This document shows, piece by piece, positions 8,680-16,841 of a DNA stretch of 32,995 nucleotides; positions within the stretch are counted from its first letter, which is position 1; every line of letters starts with the position of its first letter. The notes below the pieces were generated by a model. It saw only the letters and a list, made by a program, of their open reading frames with translations, ran no database searches and was not told the DNA's origin. This stretch comes from a virus. The position numbers and the translations under genes were made by a program. The stretch lies in IMG/VR virus record IMGVR_UViG_3300026372_000001, positions 1 to 32,995 of that record; one strand, given 5' to 3'.

Positions 8680-9153
8680 TCATGCCACCTCCGTCCACAG
8701 ATCCTCGCAGATGACCGGGAGGGTGAGCGTGGCCGTGCGCCACGTGGTGTCGTCCGGCAGGAGCGCCCATCCCCACGTGGTGTCTGCCTGGACGCCGTGG
8801 ATGCCGCGCAGGTCGATGCTGGTGACCAGCCCGCCCAGTGTGAAATCGCCACAGTATGCCCCGTAGAGGGCGTCGATGGCGTCGGAGATGACCCCGTCAG
8901 CGGGCTGCGACGACGCGCCGGCCGCCGCCACAGCAGACCGGTACACGCGCGCGCCTGTGATGCGCACGATCCCGTCGATGTTCAGGCCGCCCGTCAGCTG
9001 CCACGTGCCGGTCGCGTAGAACGCGATCCCGAGTCCACCCGACCCGGCAGTCAGGGGCGCCGAGGTCGGCTCGTACGTGGTGACCTGGTCGAACACGCCG
9101 AGACTGGCGGCATGATCGGCGAGGCCCTGGAGGATCTGCCCGTACCCGGTCAC
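8680..9153 (-). CDS. Tail terminator / tail completion-like protein
   Basis: The 157-residue protein begins with GTG at 9153, which overlaps the previous stop by 4 bases (GTGA), and ends one base before the tail tube paralogue. Its position after the neck protein and before the tube protein is that of tail terminators, which cap the tube and join it to the head. The N-terminal helix (GYGQILQGLADHAASLGVF) followed by beta-rich sequence fits that fold. There is no decisive motif, so the call rests mostly on gene order. Confidence 0.6.
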   Translation of the reverse strand: MTGYGQILQGLADHAASLGVFDQVTTYEPTSAPLTAGSGGLGIAFYATGTWQLTGGLNIDGIVRITGARVYRSAVAAAGASSQPADGVISDAIDALYGAYCGDFTLGGLVTSIDLRGIHGVQADTTWGWALLPDDTTWRTATLTLPVICEDLWTEVA

Positions 9154-9536
9154 AGCTCTCCCTGTATGTCGGCGGCTACCTCGGCGCTCGCGATCGCGTA
9201 CCCAGCCGCTCCGTCGGCCCAGGCGCGCGTCTCGGCCCACGCGTGGTATCCGCGGAACCGGGTTCGCCCCCGCCCGGTCCCGTCCTCCAGCCACGGCCCG
9301 TACGCGACGCCACGATCGTGAACAATCTCCCATGGCCCCTGGGAGGCGCGGGTGATCTGCGTCCAGTAGTAGGGGGTGGGATGCCGGATCCGCTCCTCCA
9401 GGAGCGTGTGGACGTGAGCGGATGCCTGGTCGGCGACCGCGGCAGCCGCTGCACGCGCAGCACGCGCGATCCGCGCATCCAGGGCGGCGAGGACGGCAGC
9501 GGCCTCGACATCTCCCTGGGCGTCGACCCCGTTCAC
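9150..9536 (-). CDS. Neck / HK97 gp10-like protein
   Basis: The 128-residue product has an Ala-rich helical N-terminus, then a segment YGPWLEDGTGRGRTRFRGYHAW (about residues 78-99, described here only by position and ends) that is typical of HK97 gp10-like neck proteins, where a Tyr-x-x-x-Leu-Glu-x-Gly-Thr motif is common. GTG start at 9536; the stop overlaps the next gene by 4 bases. It is placed exactly between the head-tail connector and the tail terminator. Confidence 0.7.
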   Translation of the reverse strand: MNGVDAQGDVEAAAVLAALDARIARAARAAAAAVADQASAHVHTLLEERIRHPTPYYWTQITRASQGPWEIVHDRGVAYGPWLEDGTGRGRTRFRGYHAWAETRAWADGAAGYAIASAEVAADIQGEL

Positions 9537-9742
9537 GACGACCCCACACCGATCCTGGCATCACCAGGATCAAGGATGGTGACGACGGCGTGAACGGCCG
9601 CGGCCGCGGCAGCCGCGAGCGCCCCCCTCCACCACCGTCCCGGGTCGGTGAGCTCACCGGCACCCGTCGTGTAGGCGACGGCCGCGGCGAGCGCGGCGGC
9701 GGCGACCTGCCGTGCCACCGACGCGATGTTCCTCGTGGTCAC
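9533..9742 (-). CDS. Small two-helix membrane protein, holin-like
   Basis: The 69-residue protein starts with GTG at 9742 behind a strong AGGAGGAG site and overlaps both neighbours by 4 bases. It has two Ala/Val-rich hydrophobic helices (about 8-25 and 38-55) separated by a short polar turn with GAGELTDPGRW, and an acidic tail. This is the layout of small actinophage holins, but it lies among neck genes, far from the lysin. It could be a second holin or an unrelated membrane protein. Confidence 0.65.
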   Translation of the reverse strand: MTTRNIASVARQVAAAALAAAVAYTTGAGELTDPGRWWRGALAAAAAAAVHAVVTILDPGDARIGVGSS

Positions 9743-10821
9743 TGGATGCTCCTCCTGTAGTGGGCGCGTAGACGCGCGGCGAGGACGGCCGGGCCGGTCG
9801 GTGATGGCGCCCGGACCTCGCCGCCACCCTGCCATCCCCCGGATGCGGGCCGGGCGTAGGCACTACTCATCCCGGCGAGGTCCTCGATGGCGGCCGCGGC
9901 CGTGTAGGCGGTGAGGTCCTCGGGCGGATACCAGGCGTACACGACGGCGTCCTCGGCGTGGGAGGCGGCGGTCGACCCGGTCGCGGCGCGCTCCACGCGC
10001 AGCGTCCACGGCAGGAGAACAGGGTCAGACGCTGAGTGGACGGCCAGGGCTGTCCCCGCGTAGGCGCGCGTCACGTCCATCGCGACGGTGGACATGACGT
10101 CCCGGACGAGCATGCGCTCGGCTCCGACCGTGATGACCTGGCCCGGCGTCAGGCCGGTCGTGGACGCGACGGTCAGGGTCGAGGATGTCGCGCTCGCTGT
10201 GAGGGGCGCCGTGAGGGTGGTGGCCTGGTGGGTGGAGGTGGCCCCGGTGACGGCCAGGCGCTCGCTATCGATGGCCAGGAGTGCGCCGACGTCGACCATG
10301 GTGGGGTCGATGACGGTCGCGATGTCGAGGGTGGTGGTGGTGTCGTCGATGCCGCCGGTACCGACCTGGGCTACCGGGTGCCAGTCATGCCATCCCCACG
10401 AGCCGGTGACGGCGATGGCGCAGGTAGGGCCGGTGGTGGGGTGGGGCTGCCACGTGACGGTCGCGGTGTCGGTCAGGACGATCCGCGAGTAGGGGGGCTC
10501 GGGCGAGTCGGGTCCGCCGGTGAGCGTGTAGTCGCTGGTGTCGAGCGCGACGCCACCGCTGGTGATGCTGGTGGCTGCGTAGAGGTGGTGGGGTCCGAGG
10601 TGCAGGGTGCTGGCGGGGCCGGCCTGCACGGCGGGGTCGGGCCAGTCGTAGTAGATGGTGGCTGTGCGCGGGTACCAGGAGTGCATGCGGCAGGTGATCT
10701 CGGCGGATCGTGATGCGGCGGCGATGGCCCGGTCGATGCGTGCAGCGTCGCGCTGGGACCAGGTCTGGTCGGGGGATGCCTGGACGATGGATCGGGTGGC
10801 GTACCAGGGCCTGGTGGGCAT
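9739..10821 (-). CDS. Head-tail connector (adaptor)-like protein
   Basis: The 360-residue protein lies between the head decoration genes and the neck protein. The N-terminal helical part (about 1-60, with WSQRDAARIDRAIAAASR) resembles head-tail adaptor proteins. The middle is Thr/Val-rich beta sequence with paired repeats of the type ATTLTAPLTASATSSTLTV, and a helical C-terminus ends in RAHYRRS. ATG at 10821 with an AGGA site. It is longer than the classical adaptors, perhaps because of an inserted beta domain. Confidence 0.6.
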   Translation of the reverse strand: MPTRPWYATRSIVQASPDQTWSQRDAARIDRAIAAASRSAEITCRMHSWYPRTATIYYDWPDPAVQAGPASTLHLGPHHLYAATSITSGGVALDTSDYTLTGGPDSPEPPYSRIVLTDTATVTWQPHPTTGPTCAIAVTGSWGWHDWHPVAQVGTGGIDDTTTTLDIATVIDPTMVDVGALLAIDSERLAVTGATSTHQATTLTAPLTASATSSTLTVASTTGLTPGQVITVGAERMLVRDVMSTVAMDVTRAYAGTALAVHSASDPVLLPWTLRVERAATGSTAASHAEDAVVYAWYPPEDLTAYTAAAAIEDLAGMSSAYARPASGGWQGGGEVRAPSPTGPAVLAARLRAHYRRSIQ

Positions 10822-10830
10822 CGCCTGTTC

Positions 10831-11730
10831 CTATCCGCGCCAGGTGGCGCCGCAGTGGGGGCAGTGCAGGATGCTGATATCTGGGTGCTGGTCGAGGGGG
10901 GTGCCGTCGCGGGGGCAGTCGACGAGTGCGCGCATGGCGTAGTCGCCTGCCTGCCGTCGGTTGGTGTCGAGGATGCCCTGGAGGGATGCCCAGCCTCCGG
11001 CGGCGGGGACCGGGGTGGTGATGGTGATGGCTCCGGTGGCGCCTGCGCGAGGCGCGGCGATGACGCCGATAGCGGAGATTGCTCCACCGGTGGAGTTCGC
11101 GAGCGTGGCGGTGGCGCTTGCGTGGGGCGCGGTGAGGGCGGCTGTCAGGACGCCCTGGGGTAGTGCTGCTGTGGCTGTGGCTGTGGCGGCCGGGGCGGTG
11201 AGGGCGGCTGTGGCGGTGATCCCGGTGGTGGCCGGCTCGAAAACGAGGTCGGCGAAATAGCATGACCCGCCACCGTCGACCGGATACTGGAGATCTGTGG
11301 CGTTCGAGTAGTAGCGCCCGTTTCGTGCAGGTCCGGTGGAGCTGTTCGCCGGACCCGTCAAGTTACCGTTAGTGACATCTGCACCGAAAAATGCAGAGGT
11401 CGCGACGTACCTGTCCGGCGTCCAGATCACCGCGTACAGGTCGTCCCCGGCGGTCACCGACACAGGGGATGCGAGCGCGACCGTGCCCCACGCGCCCGGC
11501 GTCCACGACACCCACGTCGCCGACCCGAGAAGAGCCCCAGACGCGTCTGACGTGCGGCGATACAGCCCGAATTTGGGCGCCGACGAAGGGTTCGTGGCGG
11601 GAAAAAACCATCTGCCGTGCGTGACGGTCCCCGCTACGGTGGGCCGGATGCGCGTGGCGAGCGCGTACCCGATGCCGTCGGTCTGGTCGGTGATGGCCGG
11701 CGTCTGGGTGGTGAACAGCGACTCGCTCAC
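10831..11730 (-). CDS. DUF4082-type structural protein with C-terminal zinc ribbon
   Basis: The 299-residue product begins at GTG 11730, overlapping the previous stop by 4 bases. Residues 1-150 match the DUF4082 pattern: SESLFTTQTP at the start, then RIRPTVAGTVTHGRWFFP and a WTPDRYVAT segment. An Ala/Thr-rich linker follows. The last 30 residues hold two CxxC-like pairs (CPRDGTPL and CPHCGATW) that look like a zinc ribbon, a tail common on actinophage head-tail proteins. DUF4082 domains are often carbohydrate-related, so virion surface binding is possible. Confidence 0.75.
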   Translation of the reverse strand: MSESLFTTQTPAITDQTDGIGYALATRIRPTVAGTVTHGRWFFPATNPSSAPKFGLYRRTSDASGALLGSATWVSWTPGAWGTVALASPVSVTAGDDLYAVIWTPDRYVATSAFFGADVTNGNLTGPANSSTGPARNGRYYSNATDLQYPVDGGGSCYFADLVFEPATTGITATAALTAPAATATATAALPQGVLTAALTAPHASATATLANSTGGAISAIGVIAAPRAGATGAITITTPVPAAGGWASLQGILDTNRRQAGDYAMRALVDCPRDGTPLDQHPDISILHCPHCGATWRG

Positions 11731-12134
11731 GACACCGGTACTGTCACTGTCAGTGACGTGACGGTGAGGGTGCCGCCGGTGACGACACTGGTGGATGTGA
11801 CGATCATGTCGCCACCTCCACCCGACGCGGTGATGGTGCCGTCGGCGACGGCCGTGCCGGTGGAGTCCAGGATCCGGAAGTAGCCGGCGGTACCGTCGGC
11901 GACGGCCGTGCCGTTCACGGCCGGGCTGGTGATGAGGGAAGCCGCGCCCGTGGACGGCGTCCCGAAAGCCGGCGCGTTGCACGTGCATGTGCACAGGAGG
12001 GTGCCTGTGGCTGCCGTCTCCGGCGTGGCCGGCTTGCTCCCGGTCCTGACCTGGATGGTCCCGCCGGCGTCCAGGAGGTCGACGATCCCGGCGCACGCGG
12101 CGGTGCGCGCCACGGTGGAGATGCTCAGGGACAT
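11727..12134 (-). CDS. Small structural protein of unknown function
   Basis: The 135-residue protein starts at ATG 12134 behind GGAGG. It has a helical N-terminus (about 1-25) with a Cys-rich short segment (LLCTCTCNAPAF, about 46-57) and a Gly/Thr-rich beta end. Phage virion proteins with this mix are common in head-tail regions, and its neighbours on both sides look structural. I cannot assign a role. Confidence 0.65.
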   Translation of the reverse strand: MSLSISTVARTAACAGIVDLLDAGGTIQVRTGSKPATPETAATGTLLCTCTCNAPAFGTPSTGAASLITSPAVNGTAVADGTAGYFRILDSTGTAVADGTITASGGGGDMIVTSTSVVTGGTLTVTSLTVTVPVS

Positions 12135-12469
12135 GTCGCCTCCGGCGGGGTGTGTGTCCAGGTGGTGATGGTGGTACGCGGCCGTCGCGCGCGCGATTCG
12201 AGGTCGATGAACTCCGCGCGCTCGCCGTCGGTGCGCCCATCGTCGGCGAGCCACCCGATGGCCTCGGCGATGGTCATCGACAGTGGGCTCGGCACCTGCA
12301 CGGCGGAGACCTGCTCCGCGTCGCCCTCGATGCTGGCGTCGGGCTCTTCTGCCTGGTGGATGGGTACCGCGTCGATGCTGGCGCGCCCTGCCCGTACGCC
12401 ACAGTGCGGGCACGTGGTCAGGCACCCCGCGTACGTGGTCCCGCACAGGCACACCCAGAGTCTCACCAT
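12125..12469 (-). CDS. Small zinc-ribbon protein
   Basis: The 114-residue product starts at ATG 12469, inside the end of the previous gene. Residues 7-25 contain CLCGTTYAGCLTTCPHCG, with CxC and CxxC pairs suited to bind one zinc ion. The rest is acidic and helical (DGDAEQ, ADDGRTDGERAEFIDLE). Function unknown; it overlaps the next gene by 10 bases. Confidence 0.6.
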   Translation of the reverse strand: MVRLWVCLCGTTYAGCLTTCPHCGVRAGRASIDAVPIHQAEEPDASIEGDAEQVSAVQVPSPLSMTIAEAIGWLADDGRTDGERAEFIDLESRARRPRTTITTWTHTPPEATCP

Positions 12470-12600
12470 CCGCACACCATCCTGTCGTCGATGCCATCTG
12501 GCGCGATGGCGACCCGGACCTCCTGCTCGACGAGTTCCCTGCACCAGGCGTCCACGGCAGGGAGCGCCACGATGGCAGCGGCCATGATCCACCACGTCAT
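12463..12600 (-). CDS. 45-residue membrane protein
   Basis: The start ATG at 12600 is one base after the upstream stop, and a GGGTGG sequence precedes it. The product opens with MTWWIMAAAIVALPAV, a single hydrophobic helix, followed by a charged segment. The end overlaps the next start. Small proteins like this between structural genes are common in phages; no role can be given. Confidence 0.5.
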   Translation of the reverse strand: MTWWIMAAAIVALPAVDAWCRELVEQEVRVAIAPDGIDDRMVCGW

Positions 12601-12601
12601 G

Positions 12602-13450
12602 TCACGCCACCCTGCGCAGCACCAGGTAGGACCCGGCGTAGACAACGATGTCAGAGGCGTCGGCGGACGCCTGCGCCCACCGGAGCGTGAGCGTCCCCGC
12701 GGTGGCCGCAACGGTCACGAGACCACGCACGTGCGCGGTCACTTTCGTCCCGGCGGCGACGCCACCGACCGTGAGCGCACCCGCATCCCCGATGGTGGAC
12801 GCCGCCGAGAGGATGCTCCCGGACGTGGACGCTGCTGACGACGACAGGCCGTGCGCGCTCCACGCGCACGATGCGCCCGATGGGCCGGTGACGGCGAACT
12901 GCGCGTCGGCCGCCGTGGCTGCCGAGTAGATGACCAGGCCATCCAGGACATACGTGCTCGATGCGGCGACCGCGAGCGCGAGCGCGTCATCGTCCTGGAG
13001 GGCCGCACTGTTCGTGACGGTCTCGTCGGCCGTCTTGTATGCGCAGGTCACGGCCCCGACACCGGCCGCGGCGAGGGCGCCGGTGACAGTGAGGGATCCG
13101 GTGAGCGTGAGCGCCGAGATCCCGGAGCGCGCGATCTGCACATCGGCGGCCGCCGCCCCGCTTCCCCACGAGATCTGCCCACCGACGGTGGCCGCCAGGC
13201 GGTCATACTGGTCGGTCCCGCACCTGGCGGCGAGCGCGCAGCACGTGCATTCGACGTGCCGGATGTCGACGGCAGCCGCTGTCCCGTCGGCGACGACGAC
13301 GCGAGTGCCGGGCGCGGCCCCAGTGGTGGAGCCCTGATAGATGGTCAGGGCAGGGGCTGGCGTGACGCCGTCGACCGGCTCGTGCGCGATGCGCGAGGCG
13401 TGCCGGATGGTGCGGACGTCGAGAGCGTCGCTATCTGCTCCACTGCTCAT
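12602..13450 (-). CDS. Structural protein, possible virion decoration or fiber
   Basis: The 282-residue protein starts at ATG 13450 with a GGAGG site. The N-terminal third is mixed with several Cys (HVECTCCALAARCG, about 64-77). The C-terminal half (about 140-282) has the beta-rich DETVTNSAALQDDDALALAV ... ending LVLRRVA, which is typical of surface-exposed phage structural proteins. A 146-base structured leader precedes it, unlike its tightly packed neighbours, suggesting separate control of its level. Confidence 0.65.
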   Translation of the reverse strand: MSSGADSDALDVRTIRHASRIAHEPVDGVTPAPALTIYQGSTTGAAPGTRVVVADGTAAAVDIRHVECTCCALAARCGTDQYDRLAATVGGQISWGSGAAAADVQIARSGISALTLTGSLTVTGALAAAGVGAVTCAYKTADETVTNSAALQDDDALALAVAASSTYVLDGLVIYSAATAADAQFAVTGPSGASCAWSAHGLSSSAASTSGSILSAASTIGDAGALTVGGVAAGTKVTAHVRGLVTVAATAGTLTLRWAQASADASDIVVYAGSYLVLRRVA

Positions 13451-13596
13451 GGCTGCCTCCGTTGTCCGCCCGCCGCCGGCTCTGCCTGGAGGGTATCCCC
13501 GGTGTGGGTGCTACGTCCTGGCTCGGCCGGCGGCGGGCGGTGTGCCCTGCCCGACCAGGTGGGGGATGCGGGTGGTTCTGGTCGGGCGGGGTCTGG
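13451..13596 (-). other. Structured intergenic leader within the structural operon
   Basis: This 146-base gap holds two inverted repeats. One is a perfect 15-bp pair (13466-13480 with 13526-13540) and one a perfect 10-bp pair (13549-13558 with 13578-13587). In minus-strand RNA the 10-bp hairpin comes first, then the long-looped 15-bp stem, which ends just before the GGAGG site of the next gene. It may be a partial terminator plus a translational control element. It encodes no protein that I can support. Confidence 0.55.
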
Positions 13597-14049
13597 TCAG
13601 GCGGCGACGATGGTCGCGCCCGAGGCGATGGGGACGTAGGTCAGGTACCAGGTGATGGCGCCATCGGTGCCGGCGCTGACCTGCTCGATGGTTCCGGCGG
13701 CGATGATGATGGGCCGCTGAAGGGTGGGGGCGGATCCGGGGCCGTGCACGATCGAATCGGTTTTCACGCCGGTGAAGGACAGGATGTCCCCGGCCGGCGT
13801 GTCCGTGGTGCCGATGTCGGTGGCTGCGACCAGGTCGGATGTCGTCCCGGTTGTCGGGTTTGCCTGGAGTTTGTACGAATTCGCGACGGTGATCGCGGTC
13901 GTCACATCCCCGAAAATACTGGTGACGGCGACCAGTCCGCTGACGGTGAACAGGCTGCTCGTCGCGCTCGCGAGGGTGCCGGTGGCTTTCGACACGACCT
14001 CGCCGAGGATGACGCGGCGCAGGTCGTCACCGCTGTACAGGACGCTCAT
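13597..14049 (-). CDS. Small head structural (decoration-like) protein
   Basis: The 150-residue protein starts at ATG 14049 with a weak GGTGG site. It has a helical N-terminus (LYSGDDLRRVILGEVV) and then beta-rich sequence with two segments typical of capsid-decoration proteins of actinophages: a central GTTDTPAGDILSFTGV and, near the end, RPIIIAAGTIEQVS with AITWYLTYVPIASGA. It lies two genes after the capsid. Decoration is the likely role but is inferred. Confidence 0.62.
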   Translation of the reverse strand: MSVLYSGDDLRRVILGEVVSKATGTLASATSSLFTVSGLVAVTSIFGDVTTAITVANSYKLQANPTTGTTSDLVAATDIGTTDTPAGDILSFTGVKTDSIVHGPGSAPTLQRPIIIAAGTIEQVSAGTDGAITWYLTYVPIASGATIVAA

Positions 14050-14051
14050 CG

Positions 14052-14585
14052 TTACGCCACCGTCCCGGTGAGCCACTCCGGCATGCCGGACGGCTCGCGC
14101 ACGTAGGTCAGCGAGTGCGGGATGTACAGGACGCATCCGAGCTGGGCGTTGCTGCCCGTGTCGCCGACGTTCAGGGACACCCACTCGTACCCGTTGGTGA
14201 GATCGCGGGCGCTGACGGGGATCGCGACGAGCATGGCCTCCTCGGCGGAGGTCGTGTCGCCACCAGGGTCGACGATCTGGTGGGAGGCGGTTTGGGTGAT
14301 CTCCTCCCAGGTTTCGGCACCGGTCAGAGCCGCCGACTTGCGTTTGATCCAGTACGTGTCGATCGTGGAGAGGTTCGCGGACGTCCCGCTGGTGTAGGCG
14401 GTGTGCTGCTGGAGGGTGAGGGTCGGGTCGTCGCCGGCGGTCCCGGCGCCCTTGATGAGCAGGATGGTCGCCGCGTCCGCGTCGCGCATGTACATGCGCA
14501 GCCCGGTGCGGGCGGTCTGGAGATCGAGGGGGGCGATGCCCAGACTCAGGTCAAATCCTCGCCCGAGCTCAACAGAAAGTCCCAT
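14052..14585 (-). CDS. Conserved structural protein next to capsid
   Basis: The 177-residue product starts at ATG 14585 behind GAAAGGA. It contains LTLQQHTAYTSGTSANLSTI (about 56-75), then a Trp-Glu-rich strand and a VSLNVGDTGSNAQLGCVLY segment (about 136-154). This pattern is frequent directly downstream of actinophage capsid genes. It probably forms part of the head shell or neck. The specific function is unknown to me. Confidence 0.65.
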   Translation of the reverse strand: MGLSVELGRGFDLSLGIAPLDLQTARTGLRMYMRDADAATILLIKGAGTAGDDPTLTLQQHTAYTSGTSANLSTIDTYWIKRKSAALTGAETWEEITQTASHQIVDPGGDTTSAEEAMLVAIPVSARDLTNGYEWVSLNVGDTGSNAQLGCVLYIPHSLTYVREPSGMPEWLTGTVA

Positions 14586-14598
14586 GGGCCTTTTCCTT

Positions 14599-15972
14599 TC
14601 AGGCGCGCTCGGCGAGCGTCACGAACGCCGACAGAGTTGACCCGCTGTTGGCGGGCGTGAGTGGCGACAGAAGTAGGGGTCGGCCATCCTCCCGGACGAT
14701 GACCCGGTACACGGTCCGGTCCGAGGAGAACTCCTCGTGCGGGGAGGAGTCCATGGTCATGGCCTGTCGGTCCCCGATGGCGTAGGACGAGAAGTCGACC
14801 AGGGCGATATCGCCCTGGTCGCCCAACTTCGCCATGTGCTCGCTCGGGTATGCGGGCAGCCCGAGGATCGTGACGGGGGGCGTCCCGACACCGGATCCGA
14901 GCCACACGGCGGACCCGCCGGTGCCGACCGACAGGGCCATCGTGGCCAGCTCGGGGAACACGTCGGGGCTGTACAGCCACACGGCGCGCGACAGCCCGGA
15001 CGGCAGCATCCGGGAGTACATGTCGATGATGTTTTCCCAGACGATCGTGTCGGCCGCCTGAGTGGCGCGCTTCGGCACGACGATGCGCGCCGGGTGTGGG
15101 GCGATCGCGCCGAGGGGGCGCCCGGTACCGGACCCGGTAATGAACGCCGAGTCCTCGCCCCACGCCATGGCGGCGGGGTAGGCGGTCTCCAGGAATGTCT
15201 GGAACGCCGGGAGCGCGTCAGCGATCAGTTCGTTCGGGACGGCGGCGCGCGCCATCAATTTGCGCGCGTCCAGGACGACCGCACCGAAAGTGCCCTGTGA
15301 AGCGGAGGGGGTTTCCCCTTCCGCGACCCATTGCACGTCGATGCCGCCGTACACGGTCCCGCCGGCGTGGGATGCGTCGTCCACGGCCGGGTAGGTCAGG
15401 CGCGGGGTGGGCATCGGGACGACTGTGGCGCGCGGCCGGACGCGCGCCTGTTCCAGGGTGCCCATCATGATGTCGGTGCGCAGGGTCTCGGGGATGAGCA
15501 GGGCGCCACTGGAAGGGATGGTGCCCGAGTAGTCGGCCATGGCGCGCGTGTACCGCTCGCGCGTCTCGATGCCGTGACGGGTCGGCCGGTGGTAGGCGGC
15601 GTGGGCAAACTCCGCCAGCGTCCAGGGTTTCCCGTCCCTGTCGAGGTGTGCGCCGGGCGCTTCCTGGCAGTACCCGGCGGCTTTGAGGGCCGACAGGGTT
15701 GCGCCGGGAGTGGAGACGACCTTCGACACCGTCGAGGTGAGGCGTCGGGCTGCGACGTCGTCGTCCCCGCCGGCGAGGAGCTCTCGCATGCTGGCCTCGA
15801 CAGCCTCACGTACCTGATCGGTCAGATCGGCGTCTTTCTTGACGGTGGCGCGCGCATAGTTACTGACCCACTGGGAGAACTCAACGGGGTCGCGCAGGAC
15901 CTCGCTGTTCGGGTCCTCCAGGGCGGCGAGCAGCTCGTCCGCGCTGGTGGGTACCGGGGTGGTGCGTGGCAT
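14599..15972 (-). CDS. HK97-type major capsid protein
   Basis: The 457-residue protein starts at ATG 15972 behind a strong GAGGAGG site. Residues 1-130 are charged and helical, like a scaffold (delta) domain removed by the head protease encoded just upstream. The mature part has the HK97 pattern: GALLIPETLRTDIM (about 153-166), AFQTFLETAYPAAMAWGEDSAFITGSGTGRPLG near 270-305 (an E-loop/spine-adjacent region), and a beta-rich end with DRTVYRVIVREDGRPLLLSP. The gene order portal, protease, capsid supports it fully. Confidence 0.93.
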   Translation of the reverse strand: MPRTTPVPTSADELLAALEDPNSEVLRDPVEFSQWVSNYARATVKKDADLTDQVREAVEASMRELLAGGDDDVAARRLTSTVSKVVSTPGATLSALKAAGYCQEAPGAHLDRDGKPWTLAEFAHAAYHRPTRHGIETRERYTRAMADYSGTIPSSGALLIPETLRTDIMMGTLEQARVRPRATVVPMPTPRLTYPAVDDASHAGGTVYGGIDVQWVAEGETPSASQGTFGAVVLDARKLMARAAVPNELIADALPAFQTFLETAYPAAMAWGEDSAFITGSGTGRPLGAIAPHPARIVVPKRATQAADTIVWENIIDMYSRMLPSGLSRAVWLYSPDVFPELATMALSVGTGGSAVWLGSGVGTPPVTILGLPAYPSEHMAKLGDQGDIALVDFSSYAIGDRQAMTMDSSPHEEFSSDRTVYRVIVREDGRPLLLSPLTPANSGSTLSAFVTLAERA

Positions 15973-15974
15973 GT

Positions 15975-16841
15975 CTACCTCCTCGTGCGGGGAGCTGCCG
16001 CGTCCCGGATGAGCGCGGCAATGTCGGTGGCGGAAATCGGCAGAGCAACTGATAGTTCGGGCCGGCCCGGAGGGTCGGGGATCCACGGGGCTGGCGCCTC
16101 GCTACGCGAGGAGTACCTGGAGCGCGGCAGGGGCGGTGCCAGGCGCATGTCGGGTTTCGGTTTTTTCCCGCACCCGTCGTCGGGATCTTCCTCCACGGGT
16201 GGCGGTGGCGGCTCGTACGGGTCGGGCAGGGGAATGCTCGGGTCGTCCATCTCGCTGATCTCATCGGCCAGACCAGCGGCGATGGCCTCCTCGGCCGTGT
16301 ACCAGGTTTCCGCTTCCATCGCGGCCAGCCACTCGGCCGGCGCGCCGCGTCCCGCGCGCGCGGAGTAGATCTGCGACATCGACAAGTCGACTTTCGACAG
16401 GAGCGCTGTTGCCGACATGTGGTCCTGCGCGGATCCGTAGCAGTAGCAGGACGAGCAGTGGATCATGATCATGGCCCCTGGGGCCATGGCGACCGTGTCT
16501 CCGGCGGTCACGATGATCGATGCTGCCGACGCGGCGATCCCGTCGACGTGCACCTCGACGTCCGCCGGATGCTGTACGAGGGCGGACCGGATCGCCATCC
16601 CGTCGAAAGCGTCCCCTCCACCCGAGTGGATGCGCACGCGGATGCGCGGCGTGGAGATCGAGGAGATCTGGCGGACCAGGGCCTCCGTCTCGTCCCCCCA
16701 CCATCCGCCGATGGGCCCGTAGATGAGGAGCTCCGTCGTGTCGGATCCACCGGTGGCAGCAGCCGGACGGCCGAGGCGCGCGCCTGGGCGCATCCACTGT
16801 TCGCCTGCGAGCGCATCGATCCTGGCCATTCGTGCCATCAT
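15975..16841 (-). CDS. ClpP-like head maturation protease
   Basis: The 288-residue product has the ClpP-type fold signature: LLIYGPIGGWWGD (about 38-50), IHSGGGDAFDGMAIRSAL (71-88), GIAASAAS with Ser105 as the likely nucleophile, and MIMIHC with His128. A later ETWYTAEEAIAAGLADEI segment is also typical. The last 80 residues are Pro-rich (a PPPPP run) and may be a processed or scaffold-linked tail. The ATG at 16841 overlaps the portal stop by 4 bases and has a GGAGG site. It should process capsid and itself during head assembly. Confidence 0.92.
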   Translation of the reverse strand: MMARMARIDALAGEQWMRPGARLGRPAAATGGSDTTELLIYGPIGGWWGDETEALVRQISSISTPRIRVRIHSGGGDAFDGMAIRSALVQHPADVEVHVDGIAASAASIIVTAGDTVAMAPGAMIMIHCSSCYCYGSAQDHMSATALLSKVDLSMSQIYSARAGRGAPAEWLAAMEAETWYTAEEAIAAGLADEISEMDDPSIPLPDPYEPPPPPVEEDPDDGCGKKPKPDMRLAPPLPRSRYSSRSEAPAPWIPDPPGRPELSVALPISATDIAALIRDAAAPRTRR

